A stretch of DNA of 64,000 nt from Prorocentrum cordatum (GCA_963575745.1 CAUYUJ010019886.1:2501-66500), one strand, 5' to 3'. Positions 49,437 to 62,394 are shown, counted from the first letter of the stretch. Notes: a model not told the origin generated them from the sequence alone. Program-made: numbers and translations.

Positions 49437-50270
49437 CCCCTCCTCCTCCTCCTCCTCCTCCTCCTCCTCCTCCTCCTCCTCCTCCTCCTCCTCCTCCTCC
49501 CTCCTCCTCCTCCTCTTTGCCAGCCGGCCGTTCCCCGCCCCCTCTTGGCCCCCCCCCCCCCGTTGCCCGCAACAAACGGCTCTGAATCCACCAACAACCG
49601 CGTCGGAGTTTTACTGGCATTTGAAGCAACAGAGGAATGGGACATCGAGGCCAGGTTTCGTTGAGCAGTGAGTGGCGTATTGCTGTAGATGTCACACACA
49701 CATTGCAATATTATGTGCCGTTTTCTCGTCTATCCCTATCTCTGCTCCATCCCCTGTTTCACCCTCCCTTGTTTCACCTTGTCATCCTTCCGTGGCGCCC
49801 CGGCGCCCCCCTGCAGCGCCCCCGCGGCGCCTCGACGCAGGCCGCACCCTCATCCGCATCCGCATCCAATTTGCTCGTTAGTGCCCCTTTCTAGCCTCTC
49901 GCTGGAGCGGAGTTCGCCGCATCGCCGCTGACGGGAAAGTGTGTGTGTGTGTGTGTGCGCGCATTTGCGTGTGTGTGACTCACATTCGCGTTCGTGTCTT
50001 AAGACGATGGGGCCCAACTTGTCGCATCTGCTCCAGCTGCTTCTTGCACTTCCGCTACGTGCCAGCGCAGCATTCTGGTTGGCAGCTATTCGGGAAGGCA
50101 TGGGGGCCGCGAGCAGATAGGAGCGAACAGTTTAAAACGTGATGTTTAAACTTTCACGTTTGACGGATACGTGTTGTTGATCCATTCTGCGGCGCACATG
50201 GCATCTTTCCATTTGAAGTGCCCCTCCCGTTTTCGCACCCTGCTTATTATCAGGGGAAGTCTTTAGGGTC
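49437..50270. repeat. (CTC)n run and unique sequence
   Basis: 49439-49515 is (CTC)n; 49935-49975 is TG-rich. Otherwise no feature is seen. Confidence 0.6.
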
Positions 50271-51640
50271 AAACTGGCCCCCTAGCCCCCGAGCTTCAAC
50301 AACAACGGCTCCCGCCTGGTCCTGATCCTTCCTCACAATGTATGGCAACATCGCTCTCTCGCGCAGGACTTCCCTACAATTTGTTCCTCACACTTTTTCC
50401 AAACGCCGTCGCCCTCGACGCTCAGGAGTCGCGCTCTTGTTTTGGTTTTTCTTGCGGTTCGCTCGGGAATCGCGCTCTCGCTCGAGACTTCGCGATTCAT
50501 GCAGGACTCACGCTTCAGCAACCGTCCTGCTCGGCCTGGCCACCCCGGCTCGCCTTCCCGACCCGCCCGGTCTGCCCGTCTGGTTCTGCCATGGGTTTTC
50601 TGCGCAGGACCCCCTTCCTGCTACTGTCTCTCGTGCTCCATTTTTCTCCCCCCCCTCCGTCCGTCCTCTTCTCCCCCGCTTTGGGGGCTGCGCTAAATGC
50701 ACGTGGCAGGTAAGAAAGATTTGCCCAAAAGGGGGTACGATCGAAAACGAAGACGAAATAGGAACGAGCAGTGTTAAAACGATTGTTGTTGCTGTTGGTG
50801 TCGCATTCTGCTTCAAGGAATGCCTATGGTTTTCATCCCTCAGGTGACCGTTATATGTGTCAATTGAAGTGTTCCTCCCGGGGCTCGCATCCTGCTATTT
50901 ATCATGGGAAGTTCGTGGTCACCAAATGGCGCCCCGGGCACCTGGTTTACAACAACAGAAACGGCTCCCGCCTAATATTTTGTCAATGTATTTCAGATTC
51001 GTGCTCTCACGCGGCACTGCCTCATAAGTTGTCCAGGAATCGCAGTCTCCCGTGGTATTCTCTCACACTTTATTGCGGCGCCGTGCCCGCAAGACTCATG
51101 AAGCACGCTCTCGCTTTGGATTTCCGATCAATTTACTTGGGAATCACGCTATTGTTCGGAACTTCATTCGTGATGGGTTGACGCTTTAGCGACCCGCCCG
51201 CTCGACCTGGCCGTCCGGGCCCGCCTGGCTGAGTTGCCCGTCAGGGCCCGCCCGCCCGAGACGCGAGGCTGTTTCTGCCGCTTGTGCTGCTGCTCCTGAC
51301 CCTCCTCTTCTAAAGTTCTCCCGTGTTCCATCCTTATCCTTCCTTTTTGTGTCTTCGCTCCTCCCCCATTCCCCTGTTTTAGGGGCTGCGCCAACTACTC
51401 GCGGGAGGCAGGGCAGATATCCCCCCCTAAGATGGGGCACGATCGAAAACGAAGAGGGCGGGTACCCAGGGTTTGGGATATACGTGTGTAGTGGCACGCG
51501 AGCAGACAAGAACGAGCAGTGTTAAACTTGATGTTGCTGGTGTCGTCATTGCTGTTGTTGATGAATAGGGACGGGTCACGGCCCCTGGGCGCCCCCCCCC
51601 AGTAACAGCAGCAGCAGCAACAGCAGCAACAACATTGCCG
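50271..51640 (+). repeat. Dispersed tandem-unit array, copies 1 and 2
   Basis: Two units of a family with eight copies up to 60.7 kb. Each has CAACAACGGCTCCCGCC, several AATCGCGCTCTCGC-type blocks and a CCCGCCCG/TCTGCC block. A core of about 130 bases follows (50685-50790 and 51380-51535), starting GGGCTGCGC and including GTACGATCGAAAACGAAG. No coding capacity is evident. Confidence 0.8.
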
Positions 51641-52439
51641 ACGGCTCCCGACCGAGCTTTCTTCGCAACGTACTCATTCCCCCTCAGGTACCACAGGGGG
51701 TATCCCGCAGGGGATTCGTGAAGGATCCTGGAGGTTTGCATACGGACTCCCAGATGATTTCTGAGGATTCTAAAAGTGGCTTCTGGGGATTCCCCGGGGA
51801 TTCCTCAGGGATTCCTGAGGGATTCCACCAGGGATTCCTTTGGGAATCGCATGGGTTCGTCAGGGATCCTTGCGGATGCCTGAAGGATTCCTGGGGATGC
51901 CGCTGCGATCCCCTAGAGATTCCTAATTGAGTCCTGGAGCTTGTCGAGGCTTCCTGACGTTTTCATGGCGAGGATGATGGCGGTGGTCGCGAGAATTATG
52001 ATGATAATGATGATGATGCTGATGATGTTGATGCTGATGCTGATGCTGATGGTGATGATGACAATGATGCTGATTATGGTGGTGATGATGATAATGATAG
52101 TGATAATTGTAACGATGGTGCGTATGCTGCTGCTGATGATGATGCTGATGGTGGTTGTAAAGATGACGTTAATGGTTAGATGTGTTGATGGTGAGGTGGT
52201 TGTGGTGTTGCTGATGTTGGCAATGATGGTTGTGATTATGATTGGGATGATGGTGGTAGAGTAGATTCCAATCGGAATTCCATTCGAATAAGCTGGATCT
52301 GTAGCCTGCTCAATCCAAATTTAAAAGTAAGCAAATTCCATTAGGTGTCCAATGTGAGTTGGCTGGATCTGGGATCTACTCCATTTAATTTAGATGTTAC
52401 ATTGGTTTCAAGAGGAATCGCATTGGAAACTGCTAGGTC
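51641..52439. repeat. GATTCC-type repeat and (GAT)n
   Basis: 51700-51930 is a degenerate GGATTCC/GGGGATTC repeat. 51975-52260 is (GAT/TGA)n. 52261-52439 is unique and AT-richer. Confidence 0.6.
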
Positions 52440-53680
52440 CCGCACAGTCCGTGCACGTTTTGTATTTGAAGCCATACAAGTCGTGTAAGCTCTGTATAGG
52501 ATCCCATACTACCGTGTAGGGTTTATATACGATCCCATACGTGCCGGGTATGGATCCCAATACAAACCGTGTGAGTTCTGCATAGGATCCCAGACACGTT
52601 TAGTATGCTTTGTATAGGACCCCGCGAGTGCCGTGAAAGCTCTGTGCAGGATTCCATGCAAACCGTGTAATCTCTGTACAGGATCCCATACAGGCCGTGC
52701 AGCTCTGTAGAGGATCCCACACAAGCCGCGTAGGCTCTGTGATGGATCCCGTGAAGCCGGTTAGGATGTGTATGGGATCCCATGCAAGTCGTGTAAGGTC
52801 TGTAGAGGATCCCGTAACAGCCGTGTGCGCTTTGTATAGGACCCCATACAAGCCGTGGAAACTCTGTACAGGATCCCGTACACGCCGTATTAGTTTCGTA
52901 TAGGATTCCCTACAAGCCGTGTAGGTTTTTATCGGATCCCAGACAAGCCGTGCAGGCTCTGTACAGGATCCCCCAGAAACCGTTTAAGGTGTGCAGCGGA
53001 TCCCACACAAGCCGTGCAAGCTCCGTATAGGATCCCACACAAGCCGTGTAAGCTCTGTATAGGATCCCATACTACCGTGTAGGTTTTATCTACGATCCCA
53101 TATTTGCCGGGTAAGCTTTGCATTGGATCACAGTACAACCTGTGTGAGTTCTGCATAGGATCCCAGACACGTTTAGTATGTTTTGTATAGGACCCCGTGA
53201 GTGCCGTGAAAGTTCTGTGCAGGATTCCATGCAAACCGTGTAATCTCTGTACAGGATCCCATACAGGCCGTGCAGCTCTGTAGAGGATCCCACACAAGCC
53301 GCGTAGGCTCTGTGATGGATCCCGTAAAGCCGGTTAGGATGCGTATGGGATCCCATGCAAGTCGTGTAAGGTCTGTAGAGGATCCCGTAACAGCCGTGTG
53401 CGCTTTGTATAGGACCCCATACAAGCCGTGGAAACTCTGTACAGGATCCCGTACACGCCGTGTTAGTTTCGTATAGGATTCCATACAAGCCGTGTAGGTT
53501 TTTATCGGATCCCAGACAAGCCGTGCAGGCTTTGTACAGGATCCCCCAGAAACCGTTTAAGGTGTGCAGAGGATCCCACACAAGCCGTGCAAGCTCCGTA
53601 TAGGATCTCACACAAGCCGTGTAGGCTCTGCTTCGGATCCCATATAAAGCGCGCGAGCTCTGCATAGGATCCTCGCCTCG
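52440..53680. repeat. BamHI-rich satellite with a 573-bp higher-order repeat
   Basis: Monomers of about 45-48 bases are built on GGATCCCATACAAGCCGTGTAGGCTCTGTATA-like sequence, most with a GGATCC site. A block of about 12 monomers is repeated: for example CAGACACGTTTAGTATG at 52591 recurs at 53164, an offset of 573, with few differences over hundreds of bases. Small indels change the offset near the edges. Confidence 0.9.
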
Positions 53681-53764
53681 CTGGCCCTCACGCAGACGTC
53701 AGCAGAGCGAGTGCACTGCGAGTGGTAGTAGAGGGAGAAGAGTTGTTTTTCCTTTACTCGTGCG

Positions 53765-53811
<47 letters not shown>

Positions 53812-56800
53812 GGTTGTTGTTGCGGGGGGTCGTTGGTCGTTGGTGCCCCTGGTGGCCGTGGAGGAGCCTGGCCTCTTCCATGGAGGAGAGCTCCAGTCGG
53901 CCCCCGAGCCCCGGGTGCCAAGGAAGGTGCCTATCCTTGTTGTTGAATTTTGCACTATTGAAGAATTATTTCTGTTGGTCCGCCCCCCTCCGGTGACCAT
54001 TGTGTTTTTAATTGAAGTGTTTCCCCCAGGGCTCGCACCCTGGTTTTTAACAGGGAGAGTGAATGGGGTCAAACTGCGTTGCTGATCCCGAGCTACAACA
54101 GCAACAACGGCTTCCGGCTGATACTTCCTCGCATGTCATTCTCACATCGCGCTTGCGCGCGGGACCTCCTGACAATTTAATCAGGAATCGCGCTCTCGCG
54201 TGGGACTTCCTCAGACGCCTCGCCCTTGACATTCAGGAGTCACGTCCTCGCTGTGGATTTCCTCACGATTGATTTGGGAATCAAGTTGTCGTTCGAGACT
54301 TGCGACTCATGCAGAACGCGCGCTTGAGCAACTCCCTTGCTCGACCAGGCCGCCTGGGCTCTCCTTCCCGACCCGTCTGGTAGGGTCTACCCGCCCAATC
54401 TGCCCATCTGGTTCTGCCACGTGTTTTCTGCTCCTAGCCCGTGCTCCATCCTCCTCCCTCCCCATTGTCCTTCCTTCCATCCGTCCTCTCTTCCCCTGCC
54501 TCAGGGGCTGCGCGAAATACACGCTGCAGGTAAGAAAGAGATACCCCCTAACGGGGGTACGGTCGAGGACGAAGAGGGCGGGTATCGTGGGTTCGGGATA
54601 TTCGTGTTGAGTGGCCCCCGCGAGCAGATAAGAGCGGACAGTCTCAACCGGATGATTGTTTTTGAATATTCATTTCCAGAGAATAATTACGGTTGTCTCC
54701 AGCAACGGTTCCGCGCGCTCTCGCCTCGACGCTGGCTACATTTTCTCTGAAAGCGAGGTTTTTGTGCGAGCGTTAGCTTGAGTGTAAATGTGGGCCCTTG
54801 GAGGCCAAGCTGCGAGGACAACGGCTCCCGCTCGAGATGTCCTCACAACTTACCCCGAGACACCGTGGCCAGAGAGGCCCCCGGGACTCAGGAACGGCGC
54901 TCTCGCTCGAGACCTCTTGGCAAGTCAGCCAAGCTGGCGGAGGCCCAGCGACGACGACAAGGGCTTTTGCTCGATACTTCCTCACGAATTACTCCGAGAG
55001 CCCCTGGCCACTGGTTAGGAAGGCCCCCGAACTCAGAAACGGCGCTCTCGCTCGAGACCTTCTCGGAATTCAGTCAAATTGGTGGAGGCCCAACTACGAC
55101 GACAAGGGCTCTCGTTCGACACTTCCTCAAGATGTACTCGCAAGAGGCTCTTGCCAGAGAGGCCCCCGAACTCAAGAGCGGCGCTCTCGTTCGAGACTTC
55201 TACGTAATTCAGGCAAGTTGGTGGAGGCCCTGACACGGCGACAAGGGTTCAAGTTCGATATTTCTCCATATGTATTCCGAGAGCCCCATGGCCAGAGAGG
55301 TCTCCGAACTCAGGAACGGCGCTCCCGGCGCTCTCGCTCAAGAGTTCCTCGCACTTCAGTCGGTGGCAAGATATTCCCCCCCGCAAGGGGGTGCAATCGA
55401 AGACGAAGTCGGCGGGTATCGAGGGTTGGGGTTTACGTAATGCAGGACACGCGTGCCAGTAAGAACAGTCGAAAAATGATCGGTTTTGTTGTTGTTGTTG
55501 TCGTTGTTGTGGGTGTAGTTGTTGTTGTTGCTGCTGCTGCTGTTGTTGTTGTTGGTGGTGGTTTTGCGTTTGTTGTTGCTCATGTTGTTGCTGAAGTCTC
55601 ACTACTTGAGAATAAGTATTGTTGATTCCCTTTCTCCGGGCCCCATTTTGTTTTTCACTTCAAGTGTTCCTCTTGGGATTCGCACCGTGTTTTTTCGATG
55701 GAAAGCGCAGTGTCACCAAACTGGGCCGCTGGCTTTTAATTTACAACAACAACAACAACAACGGCTGCCGCTTGATAGTTCCTCACAGAGTATGTCCAAA
55801 TCGCGTTCTCGTGCGCGACGTCCTCACAGTTTTACACCGGAATCGCGATCTCGCGTGGGACTTCCTAGCAATTGATTCACACGCCGCGCCCTCGACACTC
55901 AGGAATCACGCTCTCGCTGTGAATCTCCTCGCCATGTATTTAGGACCCGCGCTGACAGGTGAGAATTCCTCGCGATTCATGCAGGACGCATGCTTCAGCA
56001 ACCCGCCTGCTCGACCTAGCCGCCTGGGCCCGCCTTCCCGACCCGCCCATTAGGGTCTACCCGGCCGATCTGCCTGCCTGGTTCTGCCACGTGTTTTCTG
56101 CTCTTTGTCCCCCTCCTGCTACTCTCTCTCGTGCTCCATCCTTATCCCTCCACATTCCATCCGTCCTCTCTTTCTCTGTTTTAGGGGCTGCGCCAACTAC
56201 ACGCGGCAGCTAGGGAATCTATACCCCCTAAGGTGGGTACGGTCGACAACGAATATGGCGGGTACCGAGGGTTTGGGATATACGTGTTGAGTGGCATGCG
56301 AGCAGGTAAGAGCGAGTAGTCTTCAGATGATTGTTGTTGTTGGTGCTGTTGTGGTGGTGGTGGTGATTGTTGAATTCTCATTTCTGAAGAACAATTACTG
56401 CTGATCCCCCCCACACCGGTGCATACTGTCTTTCTCAATCAGAGTGTGCCCCCCGATGCTCGCACCCTGTTTTCTACCAGGGAGAGTCTTGAGGCTCAAA
56501 CTGGGCCCCTGGCCCCCGGGTTACAACAACGACGGCTCCCGCCTGAGACGTCCTCACAATTTGGGCAGGACCCTCGCTCCCGCCCGAGATTTCCTCGCAT
56601 TTGGTTCAGACATCGCGCTCTCGCTTGGGACTTCCTGACGATTTATTCAGGAATCGCTCTCCTGGCGCTCTGGAGTCGCGCTCTGGCTGGAGACTTCCTT
56701 GCAATGTACTAAAGATTAGCGCCCTTGCTTTGGAATTTCCTGCAATTTACTCGAGCGCCGCGCTCCCGACACCCAGGCACCCAGGAGTCGCGCTCACGCT

Positions 56801-56820
56801 TAGGACTCCCTCACAGATTA
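53681..56820 (+). repeat. Dispersed tandem-unit array, copies 3 to 5, with TTG microsatellites
   Basis: Cores at about 54502-54650, 55365-55480 and 56182-56335. (TTG)n runs at 53764-53812 and 55485-55600 follow the same position in the unit. 54790-55370 is an internal expansion of CTCGAGACTTC...GAGGCCCCCGAACTCAGGAACGGCGC blocks. No gene is supported. Confidence 0.75.
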
Positions 56821-57505
56821 CCTAGGAAACGGGATCTCGCTGCCCTTCGTGGCCCCGTTGCAGCCCCTCGTGGCCTCCTCGCTGCCCTTCGTGGCCCCGT
56901 TGCAGCCCTTCATGGCCCCCTCGCTTTGTTTCGTGGCCCCGTTGCAGCCCTTCGTGGCCCCCTCGCTGCCCTTCGTGGCCCCATCGCAGCCCTTCGTGGC
57001 CCCGTTGCAGCCCTTCGTGGTCCCCTTGCTGCCCTTCGTGGACCCGTTGCATCCCTTCGTGGCCCCCTCGCTGCCCTTCGTGGCCCCATATATGTATGCC
57101 CTTCGTGGACCCCGCTCGTTCGCGCCCGTGGTGGCCCCATATGCATGCCCTTCGTGGCCCCGCTGTCGCCCTTCGTGGCCCCCTCGCTGCCCTTCGTGGC
57201 CCCGTTGCTGCCCTCAGTGGCCCCGTCCTTGCCCTCCGCGGCCCAGTATACGTATGCCCTTCGTGGCCCCCGCTCGTTCGCGCCCGTTGTGGCCCCATGT
57301 GCATGCCCTTCGTGACCCCGCTGTCGCCGTTTGTGGCCCCCTCACTGTCCTACGTGGCCCAGTTGCTACCCTCAGTGGCCCCATCATTGCCTTCTGTGGC
57401 CCCGCATTATCTGCCCTTCGTGGCCCCCGCTCGTTCGCGCTCTTCGTGGCCCCATACGCATTCCCTTTGTGTCCCCGCTGTCGCCCTTCGTGGCCTACTT
57501 CGTGT
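56821..57505 (+). repeat. 24-bp minisatellite reading as an 8-codon repeat, with a ~160-bp higher order
   Basis: Units like CTTCGTGGCCCCGTTGCAGCC repeat from about 56838. A longer block with CGCTCGTTCGCGCCCGT and GCATGCCCTTCGTGG recurs near 57115, 57265 and 57425. All frames stay open (FVAPLQP- or LRGPVAA-like), but nothing else marks it as a gene. Confidence 0.85.
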
Positions 57506-57541
57506 CCTTGTGGCCCTGCTGTCGTTCTCTCTCGCTTTCGC

Positions 57542-57574
<33 letters not shown>

Positions 57575-57575
57575 A

Positions 57576-57615
<40 letters not shown>

Positions 57616-58230
57616 GTCGTGGTCGGTCCCTGTCCGTCCCTCTTGGGGTCGGGTCGACGGTCCGCGGCCGCCCCGCCGATCAGCGCTGCCGCTGGCCAGG
57701 CCGACGGTCCGCGGCCGCCCCACCGCTTGCCGGGGCCCGGCTTGCAGGGTTACCCCCCAAAAGGGGTTCGATCGAAGACGAAGAGTGCGGGTATTGAGGG
57801 TTTGTGAAATACGCGTTATTGGACACTCGAGCAGATACGGGCGTTATTGGACACTCGAGCAGATACTGATTATTGTTGTTGTTTTGTTGTTACTGTTTCG
57901 TTTTTGCGCTGTTTCGTTGTTGAGTTCGTCCCCGGTGCCCAATGTGTTTTTTCAACTCAAGTTCGCCTCCTAGGGCTCGAGCCTTGCTGTTCTTTCACTA
58001 GGGGGAGTCCTGCGCCTCAGATTGTGTCCGTGGCCTATGGCTTGCCACAACACTGGCTCCCGCCTGAGACTTCATCGCGCCCCGTTTGAAATCGCGCTCT
58101 CGCTCGGGACCCCCCCACATTGATATCCAGGAATCCCACTTGCGTGGTACCTTGTCGTAATTTCTTGCGGTACCGCACCGTCAGCACTCAGGAAATACGT
58201 TTTCACTCTGGATCTCCACACGCTTCTTAC
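57506..58230 (+). repeat. (GTC)n run and array copy 6
   Basis: 57537-57625 is (GTC)n. 57660-57740 holds two CGGTCCGCGGCCGCCCC blocks. The core-like unit at 57745-57870 contains a direct duplication of a GTTATTGGACACTCGAGCAGATAC-type segment. Confidence 0.7.
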
Positions 58231-59340
58231 TTTTGATTCGCGCTGTCGCTCGCCTGGTTATTGAATTGCTTCGCTCACTCCGCCGGTCCATATTGCATCG
58301 CCGCTGTCCTTTGTTGGGGTGTTGTTGTCAATGCGGTGCAAATCGTTCGGCGATTCGGAGCCCTCTTGGACCTTCTTGGGCGCCTCTCGGGGCCCTCTTG
58401 GATCGCTCTGGGGCGCCCGAAAGCCGCGCCCGGGAGGAACACCATCCCTGGCCCGACCCTGCCGGGGACCTGGCCGGGGTATTTTGCGTCTGGGGACCCC
58501 GCAGGGGCCGCCCCGCGCGCGCGAAGTCGAAACATTGTCAAGCAGTTACCGGAGATCTTAGCACGCCTCTGACCGTGCCTGGGTGGTGGGTCAGAGGCCT
58601 CATGGGTGTTGGCGGGGCTCTTACGGTTGGCCTCTCGGGGGCCTCTGGGAGGCAGTTCTGAAGCCACTTGAGGGCCGTGTTGGGGCCTGCTGGGGACCTC
58701 TTGGGACTTCTTGGGGGCCCCTTGGGGCCTCTTGAGGGCCTCTTGGGGCCTCCTGGGGGCCTCTTGGGGCTGAAGGCTGGCCTTTTCGGTTCCTGATCCC
58801 TTTCGTGGGCCCCTCTTGGGGTCGTTTTGGGGCCCTTTTGGGCCGTCTGGGGTGGGCTGTCTTCTGCTATCTTGGGCCGTCTTGGGGCGCTTCTTGGGCC
58901 GTCTTAGGACCCCCTTGGGCTCTCTTGGGCCCGTCTTGGGGGCGTGTCGGGCCGTCTGGGGACGATGTTTGAAGCCTCTGGGGCAGGTCTGGACGCTGTG
59001 AACCCCCAAACGTCGTACATGCAACAAATGCATTTTTTCCGAAAGCAATGAGGCGATTTTCGGTTGTTGGGGCCCTCTTGGAGCCTCTTGAGGCTCTCTT
59101 GGGGCTTCTTCGCGGCCTCTGGGGCCATCTGAGACCATCTGGGCCGTCTTGGAACGATCTTTCGGGGACTCGGGGCCTGCTGGGCCGTGTAGTGGGCGTC
59201 CCGGCGCCCTCTTGGCGCGCTCCTGGAGCGCCTTGGGGGAGTCAGCCGGGCATCGCCCGGGCATCAGCCGGGGTACTTCTCGTCCAGGTGTCCCTAGGGG
59301 CCGCTCTGCGCGCGCGCACTAGAAATACTATGAACCTGTG
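58231..59340 (+). repeat. GGCCTCTTGGGG minisatellite bounded by related segments
   Basis: Degenerate 10-12-base units (CTTGGGGCC, GCCGTCTTGGGG) run at 58360-58420, 58670-58960 and 59070-59200. The segments 58470-58570 and 59235-59355 resemble each other (GCCGGGGTA, GGGGCCGC, GCGCGCGCG, ATCTTAGCACGCCTCTG). Confidence 0.75.
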
Positions 59341-60700
59341 ACCAGGGATCTTAGCACGCCTCTGGCCTGTTGGGCTGGCGAATCCCTGGTAGATTGACGC
59401 TTCAGAGGCCCGCCTGCTCGACCCGGCCGTCCGGGCCCGCCCACCACACCTGCCGGTTGGGGTCCGCCCGCCCGACGCGCCGGTCTGGTTCTGCCGCTTG
59501 CGGTATCGCTCGCCTCGCGATTCATGTTAGATTGGCGCTTCAGAGGCCCGCCTGCTCTGCTCGACCCGGCCGTCGGGGCCCGCCTGCTCGACCTGCCCGT
59601 TTGGATCCGCCCGCCCGGCCCGTCCGTCTGGTTTGGCCGCTTGCATTCCTGCTCCCGTGTCTGCAGAGCTCACATGTGTTCCAGCCTTCTCACTGCCCGT
59701 TGTCTCTTCCCTTCTTCCTGCCTTCTCCCGTGTCAAGGGCTGCGCCAACTATACGTGGCAGGTACGGAAGGTATACGCCCAGGGGGGGCCCGATCTAATA
59801 CGACGAGGTCGGGTGTCTAGGGTGCGGGGTATACGTTGAGTGACACACGAGCATATATAAACGAACAGCTTTGAAATTATTTCATTCACACTGTTGAATA
59901 ATAGGTGTTGTTATTCTCCCTGGCCCAGTACACCTAGTGATTTTCTATTCCAGCGTTCGTCCCAGGGTCCGCATACTTTCTTTTATCAGGAACAGACTTG
60001 GTCCTCAAATTGTTCTCGCGTGGTACCTGCTGACAATGTATTGCGGCGCCTTGTCCACAAGACTCAGGAGTCACGCTCTCTCGTTGCATTTCCGCACGAT
60101 TTACTTTCGATTCGCGCTATTGCTCGAAACTTCCTCGTGACTCACGTTCGATTTACGCTTCAGCGACCAGCCCGCTCGTCCCGGCCGTCTGGGCCCGCCT
60201 TCCCGACACGCCCGTCAGGGTCTACCCGCCCGATCTGCCCATCTGGTTCTGCCACGTTCTTTCTGCTCCGAGCCCTTTCTCGCTGATCTCCCTCGTGCTC
60301 CATTCTCGGGCCGAACGAAAGGGGGGGATAGGGAAAGGGGGGGGGGGAACGACATCTGCTGCATGCAGCTGGTTTCGGCCTCGCCGCCGGGCCCATTCCT
60401 CGATACACGGGCGCCTCCCGGCGCCGGGAGGCGCTTGGAAAGTCAGCTACGTGAGTTGATTCTCTATCCTACCCTTTGCTATCCCCCTTTCGTTCCCCCC
60501 GGCATTCTTCTCTCTCCCCCTTCCATCCGTCGTCTCTTCCCCCGCTTTAGGGGCTGTACTAAATCCACGTGGCAGGGAAGAAAGATATACTCCCAAGGGG
60601 GACGATCGAAGACGAAGAGGGAGAGCACCGAGGATTTAGGATACGCGTGTTGAATTGCACGCGAGCAGGTAAGAGCGAACAGTCTTGAACTTAGTATTGT
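59341..60700 (+). repeat. Dispersed tandem-unit array, copies 7 and 8
   Basis: Cores at about 59737-59880 and 60548-60700, with the same CCCGCCCG...TCTGGTT upstream block as earlier copies. Confidence 0.75.
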
Positions 60701-60719
60701 TGTGTGTTGTTGTTGTTGT

Positions 60720-60760
<41 letters not shown>

Positions 60761-60893
60761 TTGTTGTTGTTGTTGTTGTTGCTGTTGTTGTTGTTGTTGC
60801 TGTTGTTGATGCTGCTGCTGCTGCTGTTGTTGTTGTTGTTGTTGTTGTTGTTATTGTTATTGTTGTTGTTGTTGGTGTTTTTGTTGTTGTTGC

Positions 60894-60935
<42 letters not shown>
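60701..60935. repeat. (TTG)n microsatellite with CTG interruptions
   Basis: About 235 bases of TTG/CTG triplets at the same place relative to array core copy 8 as the TTG runs after other copies. Confidence 0.9.
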
Positions 60936-62250
60936 CGCCCTCGCCCGCGACCCACTCCGCGACCCACCCCGCAACCAATCCCGAGACAAACCCCGCGACC
61001 TATCCGCAACCCATTCGCGACCCACCCCCCGCGACCCACCCACACTGCTTTGACGAATATCTTCGCCTGAGGTGGGCTCGGTGTGCAATGTGTTTAGAAA
61101 TCGGCGCCTGCGGCGGGCGTCTTCATAGCCTCGCAGACTGCCGCCGGCCCCGCCGACCCCTCACTCTTATCCACAACTGCGGGGGACTTTTTCGGGCGAA
61201 GGACCCAGTCACATGCAACTGCGTGTGAGTACCGCAAGGCAGGTGAGAACATCGGCAGCGACATCCAAGGCGACGACGGATGGGCGGGATGGAACAACCG
61301 TGGGATACTTCTATCGAGTACGCTTTCTGCCGAACCTGTCCGGTCGGAGTGTCAGGGCCACTGTGTGTGTCCGCCCACAGGGTCACACCCCGACTGACGC
61401 ACACAAAGCCCTTCGAGGCGAAGGACCGCAGCCACGACCGTGAAGCACGGTCATGTTCAAAAACGCCTCCGCCTCTTCCTCGTCGTTGTCCCCTCCTCCT
61501 CCTCCTCCTCCTCCTCCTCGTCCGCCTCGCTCCCTCTCCTCCTCCTGTCCCCTCCTGTTAGACATGATAGCTCAAATCTAGCTCACTCTAGACCCCCTAG
61601 GAGCCACTGGGGCCTTCGGTGGAGCTCCCGTATGGGGCCAGGACTCGTAGGAGGGGTTTGCCGACATGGGCGCGGACACGTATCCGAGCTTTGCCACCAG
61701 GGCTTTCGGTGGAGCTCCCCGTGGGGCCACGAATCGTGGGAGGGGTGTGCCGACATGGCCGCGGGCACGTCTCCGAACTCTGCCACCGGTGCCTTCGGTG
61801 GAGCTCCCCGTGGGGCCCCGAAACGTGCTAGGGGTGTTCCGAAATGGGCCTGGTGAGGGCAGGTGCGAGGAGGAGGAGGAGGAGGAGGAGGAGGAGGAGG
61901 AGGAAGAGGAGGAGGACGAGGAGAAGGAGGAGGAGGAGGACGAGGAGGAGGACGAGGAGGGTGAGGACGAGGATGATGAGGGAGGAGGAGGAGGAGGAGG
62001 AGGAGGAGGAGGAGGAGGAGGAGGAGGAGGAGGAGGATGAGGAGGAGGACGAGGAGGAGGAGGAGGAGGAGGAGGACGAGGAGGAGGAGAAGGAGGAGGA
62101 GGAGGAGGAGCTGGGGCAGCGGGAGGCGAGACGCGCCCCGCCAGCTGGCGGGGGCAGGCGGGAGGAGGTCGTGCGGACGCGGGGCGCTGCGGATTCAGAG
62201 CGAGGACCCATCGCCGCATGGTGCCTGGGAGCGGCGCATCCGAGAAGGCA
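60936..62250. repeat. CCGCGACC repeat, unique sequence, 90-bp tandem repeats and GAG tract
   Basis: 60940-61040 holds CGCGACCCA-type short repeats. 61490-61560 is (CTC)n. 61600-61855 has nearly three 90-base units (TTCGGTGGAGCTCC at 61615, 61705 and 61795). 61868-62112 is (GAG/GAC)n. No gene is supported. Confidence 0.75.
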
Positions 62251-62394
62251 AAGGTACCCATACCAGGGCTGGACCCAAACGGTGTTTTTGGTGACTTCGT
62301 GGGCCGTTTTCGCTTCGACTCCGTTTTGCGGTACAGGCGGCTTCGAGACAAAAGCGAGGGAGAAACCAAGACGAACACGAAGAACGCCGCTCAG

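Noticed and set aside
50685-50790. Array core as a tRNA gene
   Set aside because: GGTACGATCGAA only loosely resembles a B box, and no cloverleaf could be drawn.
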